From: CAMDBL01 sp964498125
GTDB taxonomy: Bacteria; Pseudomonadota; Alphaproteobacteria; Rhizobiales; Hyphomicrobiaceae
Direction of reading: 5' to 3'
Assembly: GCA_964498125.1 (NCBI GenBank)
Contig: CAZCGE010000084.1
Coordinates: 1-35,470, forward strand
DNA length: 35,470 nt
Positions 1 to 7,949 of this stretch are shown in pieces. Position numbers and translations under genes: made by a program. Positions within the stretch are counted from its first letter, which is position 1; each line of letters begins with the position of its first letter. The notes beneath the pieces are model-generated. The model saw nothing but the letters and a program-made list of their open reading frames with translations. It was not told where the DNA came from and did no database searches.

Positions 1-1
1 T

Positions 2-111
2 GCCGCTGCGCCGCTTGATGGCGCGGATGAGGCTGAGCGTCTGCCCCTCGAAGGCGTGGCGTCGGCGCGTGACGGTAACTTCGCCCGGGTTATCGCGGCG
101 ATGGGTAGTGT
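2..111 (+). CDS. 3' part of an unidentified gene, interrupted at the intron remnant
   Basis: An open frame runs in from the left edge and reads AAAPLDGADEAERLPLEGVA, continuing to about VIAAMGSV. Its amino-acid balance is that of a normal acidic protein, while the other frames here are rich in Arg and Ser. The reading becomes unnatural after about position 110, where the intron-like sequence begins. No family is recognised. It may be the host gene in which the group II intron landed, or coding sequence joined by a deletion. Confidence 0.3.
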
Positions 112-936
112 GTCGCCCCTTCCTTCGACACGATCCCGCACTCGGACCTCCTCAAGTCGGTGGCCCGGCGCGTGGTCGATCGTCATGTCCTGCGGCTCAT
201 CAAGTCGTGGCTCAGGGCTCCTGTTGAAGAGCGTGATGCGGATGGAACCCGGCGCATGTCGGGCGGCAAGGGTAACAAGCTCGGCACACCGCAAGGCGCT
301 GTCGTCAGCCCGCTGCTCGCCAACATCTACATGAACCGGTTCCTGAAGCACTTCCGGCAGAGCGGCGCGGCTGAAGCGTTCCGTGCCCAAGTCGTCGCCT
401 ATGCCGATGATCTCGTCATCCTCAGTCGCGGCCGTGCCGCCGAGGCGCTGACGTGGATGCGCGATGCGATGACGAAGCTCGGGCTCACTCTCAACGAGGC
501 GAAGACTTCGCTGAAAGACGCCCGCAAGGAGCGCTTCGACTTCCTCGGCTACTCGTTCGGACCGCATTGGTTCAAAAAGAACGGGAAGTGGTACCTGGGC
601 GCGAGCCCGTCCAAGAAGAGTATGCAGCGCTTCAAGACCAAGGTCGGCGACCGGCTGGTGCCCGCCAACGTGGCGCCCTGGGAAGAGGTACGTGACGAGC
701 TGAACAGCATGCTGCTCGGCTGGTCGCACTACTTCTCCTATGGGGCGACTGCCGGCGCGTACAAGCATGTCGATTGGCACGTCTATCAGCGGGCGCGCGA
801 CTTCCTCACGCGACGGCACAAGGTCCAAGGGCGCGGAACGAACCGGTTCTCCTGCGATGTCGTCTATGGAGAGCTGGGTCTGATCCGTCTCGAACGCTTG
901 CCTCGATCACATGTGCACGCCGTGGGCCGAACGTGA
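112..936 (+). pseudogene. ltrA: Group II intron reverse transcriptase/maturase, N-terminally truncated
   Basis: This is the intron-encoded protein that normally helps splicing (maturase) and copies the intron into DNA (reverse transcriptase). The readable frame begins with FDTIPHSDLLKSVARRV, which is RT block 2. It continues through GTPQGAVVSPLLANIYMN, the catalytic YADD box (about 86 codons after a GTG at 160) and LNEAKTSLKDARKERFDFLGYSF, then the maturase/X region ending around LGLIRLERLPRSHVHAVGRT. About 260-275 codons remain of the usual 400-450. The N-terminal RT blocks 0 and 1 are missing, and the frame is closed by a stop just upstream (106-108). Domain V of the intron RNA follows directly. 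RT catalytic residues are present, but the protein is very unlikely to work without its N-terminus. Confidence 0.85.
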
Positions 937-947
937 AGCCAGTCGGA

Positions 948-980
948 GAGCGTCGTGCGGGAAATCCGCATGCGGCGTTC
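948..980 (+). ncRNA. Group II intron domain V (catalytic hairpin)
   Basis: A 33-nt hairpin starts GAGCGTCGTGCGG and ends GCATGCGGCGTTC, 11 nt after the RT stop. It forms the two-part stem of domain V, with the conserved AGC near the 5' strand, a two-nucleotide 3' bulge and a GAAA-type loop around 961-964. This marks the 3' half of the intron. Domain VI and the 3' splice site should lie within the next 50-70 nt, but I cannot fix the exact boundary. Confidence 0.75.
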
Positions 981-1396
981 GATGAGCGGGGAAAGGAAAC
1001 GGAGCCATGGCGTGGACTGAGGCACCGGCATCTGGCGAAAGCCGCCGGTCAACAGCAACTCCCCACACCTGCCGCCACCGCGCCTTTCCTCGACTCTACC
1101 CCAGCGTCCGACGGAAGGTTTCGGAGGTCGTGCCGTCAATCTGTAGGGCTCGTCCCACTCACTCCAGCTGATCCACAGCGGGCATCCGCCACGAAGCAAC
1201 ATGCCGAGCGTTGGCGCCATTGCAGTCGCGGCATTTGGGCGAAATGCCGCCCTCAACGCGCGGCCACCCTTACGTACGCGCTCGCGCTTCTGGAAATCGC
1301 GCAGCACCTTGCTCGCCTTCAGCGCCGCCAGCTCGTCCTTGATCAGAAAACTCTCACGCTTCTCGAGTTGGGGACGAAAAGAATGGCAAGCAATAG
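981..1396. other. Intergenic stretch after the intron; intron domain VI then unassigned sequence
   Basis: The first about 60 nt should hold intron domain VI. The rest has no convincing gene. On the minus strand (about 1,200-1,390) an open stretch reads RPQLEKRESFLIKDELAALK and continues with a charged, helix-like sequence. It has no start and runs into low-quality sequence, so it may be a gene fragment of unknown origin. Confidence 0.4.
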
Positions 1397-2392
1397 TTAC
1401 GCCGTGCGCTCGGAATAGGCGAAATGCGCGGCGGCATACTGCGCATGGTGCTCGCCGAAGGTGATCGGCGGATGCTTGGGCTGGGTGCCCGGCGCGCAGG
1501 AGCAGGCCATCACCGCATCGACGGCCGGATAGAAGAAGAAGATGTTGGAATAGCGATCGCCGCTGCGTGAGGCGAGCACGCGGTGCGGAGTGGCGATTAG
1601 CCGGTCGTTGCTCCAGCGGCGCAGCGCGATGCCGGTGTTGACCAGGATGCCGCCCGCCACGACCGGCTGGTCGACCCATTCGTTGTCGCGCGTCAGGATC
1701 TGTTGGCCGGGCGCGGTTGCTGGCGGGATCATGGTTAGGAACGAGGAGTCTGTGTGTCCGGAAATGCCGAGCTGGCCCTGCTCAACTTCGATCACCGGAT
1801 ACCAGGCCATGCGCACAATCGAGCTCGTCGTGGCGAATGCGCGGTCGAAATAATCCGGCTTCTCCCCGAACGCCAGCGCGACCGGCGCCAGCAGTTTCTT
1901 GCCGAGCGCGTCGAACGTCGCCAGGAATTCTAGCATCGCCGCTTTGGCTGCTGCCGGTATCTCCCGTGGCCACTGATTGTGCCCGACAAACCGCTTCTTG
2001 CCGCGATAGTCGGGATGACCCGGCGGCAATTCGTGCGTGTATTTGAACGCCTCGTTGGCCTGCGGTTTCGACGGCCCGTCGAGACCCTGTGTATTGACCG
2101 CGAGCTTGGCCGGCTGGAAGCCGTTCTGGTGCTCGTTCATCAACACACTGCGCTTGACCGCGTCTGGCAGGGTGAACAGCGCACGCGCTGCATCGAACGA
2201 ACGGGCGAGCAGACCGTCGTCGACCCCATGACCAACGATGTAGAAGAAGCCGATTTCGGTGCAGGCTTTGTGGATTTGTCGGCCAACGCCTTCGACGGCG
2301 CCGGCCTTGCCGGCGAGCAACGGGCCTACATCGATGATGGGCACGTCGCCGGAGATGGCGTGCGAGATCTCGGTCATGATTGCTTTCGCCAC
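1397..2392 (-). CDS. Isopenicillin N synthase-like 2-oxoglutarate/Fe(II)-dependent oxygenase
   Basis: Probably a soluble non-haem iron oxygenase that couples 2-oxoglutarate decarboxylation to oxidation of an unknown small molecule. The 331-residue protein has the two-part family layout. The N-terminal DIOX_N region includes PIIDVGPLL at about 18-26 and IGFFYIVGHGV at about 47-57. The C-terminal jelly-roll core carries the iron triad H213-x-D215 (in GHTDSSFLT) and H270 (in TPHRV). R280-Y-S282 is the expected co-substrate carboxylate clamp. Length is normal for the family. The GTG at 2,392 is the longest start; the ATG at 2,377 (MTEISHAISG) is equally possible and no clear Shine-Dalgarno site decides. 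It stands alone between mobile remnants, so the substrate cannot be inferred. Confidence 0.88.
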   Translation of the reverse strand: MAKAIMTEISHAISGDVPIIDVGPLLAGKAGAVEGVGRQIHKACTEIGFFYIVGHGVDDGLLARSFDAARALFTLPDAVKRSVLMNEHQNGFQPAKLAVNTQGLDGPSKPQANEAFKYTHELPPGHPDYRGKKRFVGHNQWPREIPAAAKAAMLEFLATFDALGKKLLAPVALAFGEKPDYFDRAFATTSSIVRMAWYPVIEVEQGQLGISGHTDSSFLTMIPPATAPGQQILTRDNEWVDQPVVAGGILVNTGIALRRWSNDRLIATPHRVLASRSGDRYSNIFFFYPAVDAVMACSCAPGTQPKHPPITFGEHHAQYAAAHFAYSERTA

Positions 2393-3174
2393 GTCGGAGT
2401 CAGACGATGCAATTCTACCCCAGTCCAGGGATCGGGGCTACTCGTCACTCGTCGCCGATACCGCCCATCGTAATGATCAACTCGTGTTGCCGCCCAGAGG
2501 TTCCCTTCGGTCCGCGTCTGCAATTCCGTCATTGGACCGAGGTCGCGGAGACAGAGGCGGGGGATGAGTGATCTGAAGATGCGCGATAACCGCACGCCTG
2601 CGGTGCTGCGTAAGCTGGCGAAGACCAAGGCCTACGCGCGCGTGAGGGTGATGCCGGTCGCCTTCACCCTTCTTGCTCGCGACCATCCGGTTCTGGGTAA
2701 TGGGCTGTCGCGGCGATGGCGTCCTTGCCGCGGTCGCTCCTGGCCCGCTCCCTTCTTGTTCGCTTCGGTTGAGGACGGACGGTAAGCCGACATTGCAGAG
2801 CCTCTCGAGCCGGGCCCGGTCGGCGGGTCGAGCGACGGCAGCAACCTCTGCAGGGCGTTCGACGGCGTCCCGCGCATGCTGCAACTGCTCAGGGCAGGTA
2901 TGGGTCACGACCCACCGGCATAATGCCTCACCGACCACGGTCGGTCCACCGCCAGCTGCTGACGATGTGCGACATTCCGCCACGGCAGGTCCGCTGCTCC
3001 TCTGATCGCGTCGAGCAGCAAGGGCAGGCAGACTGTCGGCAGCGGGCCAAGATCTGCCATCGACTTCATGGACACAAAGGCTTGAACTCCGTCCGTCCTT
3101 GCTCGGTAAGCTGACAGTCAGAGGTACACGCGGACAGTCAATGGTGACATCCGGTTGGCCAAATGACGTGATGC
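2393..3174. other. Gene-poor stretch with an IS630-type scrap
   Basis: Apart from the transposase N-terminal fragment at 2,564-2,650, I see no supportable gene. The short frames here are mutually overlapping, rich in Arg/Ser/Pro, and lack ribosome-binding sites. Short direct repeats of GACAGTCA occur near 3,112 and 3,133. The stretch looks like decayed mobile DNA. Confidence 0.5.
2564..2650 (+). pseudogene. N-terminal fragment of an IS630-type transposase
   Basis: The first about 27 codons read MSDLKMRDNRTPAVLRKLAK followed by TKAYARV. This resembles the start of the helix-turn-helix domain of IS630-family transposases (typically LRLRDNRTPAVLRKLAK-x-EKDARVARR). After that the frame loses any family resemblance and stops at about 2,785. 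Only the extreme N-terminus survives. Confidence 0.5.
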
Positions 3175-6100
3175 CTACCGCATGCGTCGGGCGACGGCGA
3201 AATCCTCACCGCGGCTGCCGAAGCGCACTGTTTGTTCCTCGCCAGCCGAACCGCGCTTGAGCATCGTCTCGCGCACTTTCGGATCAAGAAGTTTGGGGAC
3301 GAGCTGCTGGACATGGGCAACAAGCGAGGACAGCATAATGACGCCGTCTTGATCAGCATGCGCATTGCGTAGGCCATCGATGAGCGCTGCCGTGAAGATA
3401 CCGTGCTTGATGTCGTGAAACTCAAGCGCACTTTGGCCCTGTGCGGCCGCGGTCACGACGGGGCGGCCGGTGGCCTCATGCAACCGCCCGACCCCCGCTT
3501 CTGAAGCCGGCCCATCTACGCGGCTACGCAAATAGCCACTTGTGAGCGCCCCTGACTCGCACGTATCCAGCAGGATGAGCGCCTTCCTCGCTTTGATGCG
3601 GTTTACGATCCAGTCTTGCAGCGCGAACTGTCCGACTGCGCGCGCCTTCAGCGCATCGGCGTTCAACCCACCCTGATAATCCTGCGGGATGAGATAGAAG
3701 CGCCCTTCGTTCGAATAGCCATGAGCTGCTGCAAACAGGACAAACGTGTCACGCGGGTGAATGGCGGCCCCGAATTCTGTCACGATGACATCCAGATTAG
3801 CGGCGGACGCTTCTTCATCGAGAGCTGTGCGTACGCGCACTTCGCTGTATAGCGCCGCGCCTGCTATTTTCAGCTCGGCGGCAAGCGCTTTGGCATCGCC
3901 CACCGCCAGACCAAGCTTCGGAAAATAGGATGGTTTGCTTTCGCCAGGGGCGATCGAGCCCATGTCGACATAGTTGTTGATACCGATGGCGAGAACGTGC
4001 AGCTTCGGCTTCACTGTGTCGGCCGGGCCAGTGAAGGTAATCGTTGTCTGAGCCGGAAGCGATGCGAGGAGATTGCGCGCCTCGTAAGCCACAACTTCTA
4101 TCACATTCTCCCCGGGGTCGAGAGCCAGTTCTCGCTCCACGGAGTAGGACGACTCTAGGTTTGCTGGAGCGCTCGAAACTCCTGTTGTAATGTTGTTTAC
4201 GCGCCACTCGATGCGACCAATGCCTTTACCGCGATCCTTGATTCGTGCGGCAACCCTAACAAGGTCGCTGTCGGACCTGCTGCCATTCACATGAGAGGTA
4301 ATCTCGATGTCCGGCGTAGGGCCGCTATCGAGCACCCGTTCTAAGCTGATTACATCTGCAGCGCGCTTGACTTCGTGGGTGGGATCGTGTGCAAGCGCTT
4401 CCCGAACCAGGTCGGGATTGTACAGCGACTGGTGAACTTGACCGATGGTCGTCGTCTCAAACCCTCGCGCAAGCGCAATCATGTTCGAATCTCGGCGCGA
4501 GGCGATAAAAAACCCTTTCGGCGTAATTGCAATTTGCTCACCATCCGTTGATGACAGCATGGAAATCATTTCCTCGCCTCGTTCAATATCCAAAATCCGC
4601 ATTGTTCCATCGTCGCCACCTGATAGTGCGGTCTTGCCATTCGGCGAGAAAGCAACTGCCATGATAGTCTCCGCATGGCCATAGATTGTTCTGACGACTC
4701 GACCCGTTGCCAAGTCCCACAACCTCAACGCATTGTCGTCGCCACCAGAAATCGCCATCTTGCCATCCGGCGAAACGGCAACGGAATATAACAGGCCTGG
4801 ATGCTCTTTGAATACTCGGGCCTGGCGGCCCGTCGTCAAGTTCCAAAGCCTCAGCGTCCCGTCATAGCCACTCGATAGAGCGGACTTACCGTCGGGCAAA
4901 AAAGCGACCGAGCTGATCGCGAACGTGTGCCCTTTCAAAGAACTGATTTCGCGACCCGACTCTAGGTCCCACAGCTTCAAATGCGATTTCTTCTGAAAAA
5001 AATCGCCGTCTGAAGTCAACGCGGTCTTGCCGTCGGGAGAAATTGCAACCGACTGAATGCTGGTCGAATGCCCTTTGAACGTACGGAGCTCAAGGCCCGA
5101 TTCTAAATCCCAAAGTCTCGACCTCCCGAAACCACCTGTTAAAGCTCTCTTGCCATCAGGTGAAAAGGCGACCGAGCCGATATCTTCGCGCTGGGTCCGG
5201 ATCGCCCGTATCTCCTTGCCGGTGGCCAAATCCCAGTGTTGTAGCTTACCGTAGGAGCCGCCGGACAACGCAGTTTTGCCATCGGGGGAAATTGCGACCG
5301 ATAGAACGTGATATGAATCGGTCTTGAATGCTCTTATCAGTCGGCCCGACGTGAGGTCCCACAGTTCTAGCTTGTCGAGCTCGCCGCCTGATAATGCAGT
5401 CATCCCATCGGGTGAAACGGCGATCGATCTTGTTCCTCTCGTATTGCCTCCCTTAAGAATTTTCTTTTCCAAACCCGTCGCAAGATCCCATAGTCTTAGC
5501 GCCTTATCATAGCTGCTGGCGAGCGCGGATCTACCATCGGGTGAGAAGGCGGCAGTCTTGACCGCGCTCGAACCGTTATGGCTGAACACACGAATCTCTC
5601 GACCGCTGGTTAAATCCCAGAGCTGCAGTCTTTTGTTGCTCGTCAAGGCAGCCGCACCGTCAGGCGAAATGGCGACAGACGATACCGAACCAAATCGACT
5701 GTTTAAACTGCGAATCTCGCGGCCCGACCTCAGATCCCAAAGCTTGATCTCGCCTTTTCCTTGCAAGGTTCCTCCGCCCGACAATGCGGTCCTACCATCG
5801 GGGGAAACGGAGATTGAGAAAATTGGCACCGAATGTCCACTGAAGCGGCGAATCTCTCGGCCCGTGAACAAGTCCCAGAGTATCAATACTCCGCCCTCGC
5901 TGCTGGATAATACAGATTTGCCATCGGGCGTTATTGCAACCGACGATACGACCTTCGAATGGCCTTTGAACGTACGAACTTCGCGACCGGTGGCCAGATC
6001 CCACAACCTCAATGTTTTGTCCTCGCCGCCAGACAGTGCCTTCTTGCCATCAGGCGAAATGGCAACCGACGTAATTGTCTCTGTATGTCCCCTGAACGTG

Positions 6101-6450
6101 CGGATGTTGCGGCCGGTGGCGAGGTCCCAGAGTTTCAAAGTCTGGTCTTTGCTACCCGACAGCGCCATCGTGCCGCCTGGTGCAATGGCAATAGAATTGA
6201 TGACTCCCGCGTGGGCTTTGATAGTGCGGATCTCTCGTCCCGTTATCAAATCCCAGATCTTGAGTGTCTTGTCGCCGCCGGCGGAAATAGCAATCCTGCC
6301 GTCGTGGGCTATGGCTATCGAATAGGGAGTTTCTGAATGACCAAGCTGCGAGACGATTTGGACATCACCATTTTTCTCTGCGCGAGCATTAGTTGCCGAG
6401 ATTGCGGACAACACCATCGCCAGCAGGGAGAGAACAACTTGGAACAACAT
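3175..6450 (-). CDS. Exported WD40-repeat protein with C-terminal caspase-like (peptidase C14) domain
   Basis: Probably a periplasmic or secreted cysteine peptidase carried on a large protein-binding scaffold. The longest frame begins at 6,510, but an ATG at 6,450 has GGAG seven bases upstream. It starts directly with a signal peptide (MLFQVVLSLLAMVLSAISAT, cleavage likely after NARA), so I use 6,450 (1,091 residues). Numbering below follows the 1,111-residue frame. Fourteen WD40 repeats of about 42 residues run from about 55 to 645, with WDL at 86, 128, 170, 212, 258, 298, 341, 384, 426, 467 and 514, then 556 (WN), 598 and a degenerate last one. That is enough for two seven-bladed propellers. 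A linker (about 650-835) with an Ig-like region precedes the caspase fold. The catalytic pair is H930 (AAAHG) and C984 (LLDTCESGA). No inhibitor, substrate or partner gene is adjacent. Confidence 0.9.
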   Translation of the reverse strand: MLFQVVLSLLAMVLSAISATNARAEKNGDVQIVSQLGHSETPYSIAIAHDGRIAISAGGDKTLKIWDLITGREIRTIKAHAGVINSIAIAPGGTMALSGSKDQTLKLWDLATGRNIRTFRGHTETITSVAISPDGKKALSGGEDKTLRLWDLATGREVRTFKGHSKVVSSVAITPDGKSVLSSSEGGVLILWDLFTGREIRRFSGHSVPIFSISVSPDGRTALSGGGTLQGKGEIKLWDLRSGREIRSLNSRFGSVSSVAISPDGAAALTSNKRLQLWDLTSGREIRVFSHNGSSAVKTAAFSPDGRSALASSYDKALRLWDLATGLEKKILKGGNTRGTRSIAVSPDGMTALSGGELDKLELWDLTSGRLIRAFKTDSYHVLSVAISPDGKTALSGGSYGKLQHWDLATGKEIRAIRTQREDIGSVAFSPDGKRALTGGFGRSRLWDLESGLELRTFKGHSTSIQSVAISPDGKTALTSDGDFFQKKSHLKLWDLESGREISSLKGHTFAISSVAFLPDGKSALSSGYDGTLRLWNLTTGRQARVFKEHPGLLYSVAVSPDGKMAISGGDDNALRLWDLATGRVVRTIYGHAETIMAVAFSPNGKTALSGGDDGTMRILDIERGEEMISMLSSTDGEQIAITPKGFFIASRRDSNMIALARGFETTTIGQVHQSLYNPDLVREALAHDPTHEVKRAADVISLERVLDSGPTPDIEITSHVNGSRSDSDLVRVAARIKDRGKGIGRIEWRVNNITTGVSSAPANLESSYSVERELALDPGENVIEVVAYEARNLLASLPAQTTITFTGPADTVKPKLHVLAIGINNYVDMGSIAPGESKPSYFPKLGLAVGDAKALAAELKIAGAALYSEVRVRTALDEEASAANLDVIVTEFGAAIHPRDTFVLFAAAHGYSNEGRFYLIPQDYQGGLNADALKARAVGQFALQDWIVNRIKARKALILLDTCESGALTSGYLRSRVDGPASEAGVGRLHEATGRPVVTAAAQGQSALEFHDIKHGIFTAALIDGLRNAHADQDGVIMLSSLVAHVQQLVPKLLDPKVRETMLKRGSAGEEQTVRFGSRGEDFAVARRMR

Positions 6451-6895
6451 CACGCAGCTCCGTAAAGGCGGCGGCAGATGCTTCGCAGACCGCAGATGCG
6501 ACGCTAACACGAAAGAGATCCTACTTCGTTCTCTTCTTCAGCATCGGACGACAACGGACATAGGCTGTCAAGGCTTTGCCCGAGCCGCCGACGGTAGAGA
6601 TGGGTCACGACCGCCGTTCGGCCGTCATGGCCGCCACTCATTTTGTACACCCGGGAGCCGACGGTCAACAGAACGCAGTGCGAACGACGACGCGATAGAC
6701 CAGAGACCGACCGTCGTGGCAGGATGCAGCCAACGTCGAGACGGGACAAGCTGCCGAAGTCAGTCACGGACTATCAGTCGTAGTGTGTTCTTCCGTGCAC
6801 ACTCACTCAACGTGGGCACAGCCAGGACTGTTGCATCGCACAAAGGGTAGACCAGCTTCGAGCGGCGCCCGGCAACTTATGGTCCAGCTCCGCTA
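6451..6895. other. Intergenic region between the WD40-caspase gene and the IS element
   Basis: It contains the ribosome-binding site of the WD40-caspase gene and presumably its promoter. No gene is supportable; the 87-residue minus-strand frame here has no ribosome-binding site or family features. The phrase ATGGGTCACGACC also occurs near 2,901, suggesting small shared remnants, but the match is too short to interpret. Confidence 0.45.
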
Positions 6896-6905
6896 GGGCC
6901 TGTCG

Positions 6906-7341
6906 TCAGTTGAGCCACATCAAAATGCACACCAGCGTCACCGCGGCAAGGAACGTGTTCGCGAGTTTGTCGTAGCGCGTTGAGATCGCGCGGTATTGCT
7001 CGATCCTGCAGAAGAACCACTCGACGAGATTGCGCTCGCGATAGAGGGCGAAATCGGTCTTGCGAGGCTGCTTGCGGTTGGCCTTGGAGGGAATGACAGG
7101 CGTGATGCCGCGCTCATCGAGTGTGGCGACCAGCGCGTCGGAGTCGTAGCCTTTGTCGGCAAGCAATGCATCGGGCTCGACCTGGTCGAGCAGCGGGACC
7201 GCCTGCGCGATGTCGTGTGTTTGGCCAGGCGTGAGTGAGAGCGCCACGGGGTTGCCGAGCGCATCCACGATGGCGTGGATCTTGGTCGTTAGCCCGCCGC
7301 GTGATCGGCCGATGGCTTGGTCTTCGCCGTCTTTTTTTGGG
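6906..7341 (-). CDS. IS427-group transposase, OrfB part (reached by -1 frameshift)
   Basis: Continues the DDE transposase after the shift at CCC AAA AAA AG. It reads CPKKDGEDQAIGRSRGGLTT, then KIHAIVDALGNPVALSLTPG. The second catalytic Asp is in LLADKGYDSD and the Glu in LYRERNLVEWFFCRIEQYRA. It ends in VTLVCILMWLN, close to the element's left end, as usual for this group. It has no ribosome-binding site of its own; the fused OrfAB product is the expected active enzyme. Confidence 0.85.
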
Positions 7342-7660
7342 CACCGGCGCTGTGCTGATGCGCACGCACGCTGGTCGAGTCGAGCGACATGTACTCTGCA
7401 TCGGGATCGATCGACAATGCCTCGAAGACCTTTGCAAACACGCCACTTTCGCACCATCTGCGATATCGCCGGTGGACAGCGACGCCATTACCGAAGCGAT
7501 CAGGCAAGTCCCGCCACGACACGCCTGTACGATAGCGAAAGATCACGGCGTCAACGAACAGTCGATTGTTCGCGGCCGTGCCACCGACATGACCCTCGCG
7601 GCCCGGCAGGAAGTCCTTGATCTTGATCCACTGATCGTCGCGTAGAGCATGGCGATGCAT
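7289..7660 (-). CDS. IS427-group transposase, OrfA part
   Basis: First of two frames encoding the DDE transposase. The likely start is the ATG at 7,660 (MHRHALRDDQWIKIKDFLPG); an upstream ATG at 7,690 is also open. The sequence follows the DUF4096-type N-terminus: LPGREGHVGG, NRLFVDAVIFRYRTGVSWRDLP and RYRRWCESGVF. It carries the first catalytic Asp in MSLDSTSVRAHQH. The frame ends soon after GAQKKTAKTKP, where the run of seven A at about 7,332-7,338 (plus-strand T7) allows a -1 shift into OrfB. Confidence 0.85.
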   Translation of the reverse strand: MHRHALRDDQWIKIKDFLPGREGHVGGTAANNRLFVDAVIFRYRTGVSWRDLPDRFGNGVAVHRRYRRWCESGVFAKVFEALSIDPDAEYMSLDSTSVRAHQHSAGAQKKTAKTKPSADHAAG

Positions 7661-7949
7661 CCGTCGGCCTCCATGTTGCCGACAGCCCATGAGTCAGAGA
7701 AAAAGTGATTTGGGAATCCCGCGACTGACGACGGCAAGGAAGGCGGGACTTGATTTCTTGCGCGGTGTGGCCGCCGCGACTCACATTAACTGACGACAGG
7801 CCCTAGCTAGCAGTCCTACGTCACACATGTCATGATGTCGCAGCGCGTAGGCGGCTGCGGTCGCCGGCGCGCCATGGCGAACGGCGCGGAAAATCAGTGC
7901 CGTCATACAAAAAGTCGAGGAAACCGAGCACCCTAAGAGAGGCGTCGTC

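Larger units (their letters stand above)
6896..7803 (-). mobile_element. Complete IS5-family element, IS427 group
   Basis: The element is 908 bp long. Its 16-bp terminal inverted repeats are perfect: GGGCCTGTCGTCAGTT at 6,896-6,911 and the reverse complement at 7,788-7,803. A TA dinucleotide flanks both ends (6,894-6,895 and 7,804-7,805), within a CTAG context typical of IS427-group targets. It carries two overlapping transposase frames joined by a seven-A slippery run. Everything needed for transposition appears intact, so this may be a recent insertion. It lies just upstream of the solute-binding protein gene and may separate that gene from earlier neighbours. Confidence 0.9.

Noticed and set aside
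864..1679. 271-codon minus-strand frame overlapping intron domain V and the oxygenase
   Set aside because: It overlaps the oxygenase gene in another frame and has Arg-rich, repeat-like composition. Only a small internal part looks protein-like.
5558..6325. Regularly spaced repeats at about 126 bp in the WD40 gene as a possible CRISPR or satellite array
   Set aside because: The periodicity equals one WD40 repeat (42 codons) and is explained by the protein; there are no identical repeats with unique spacers.
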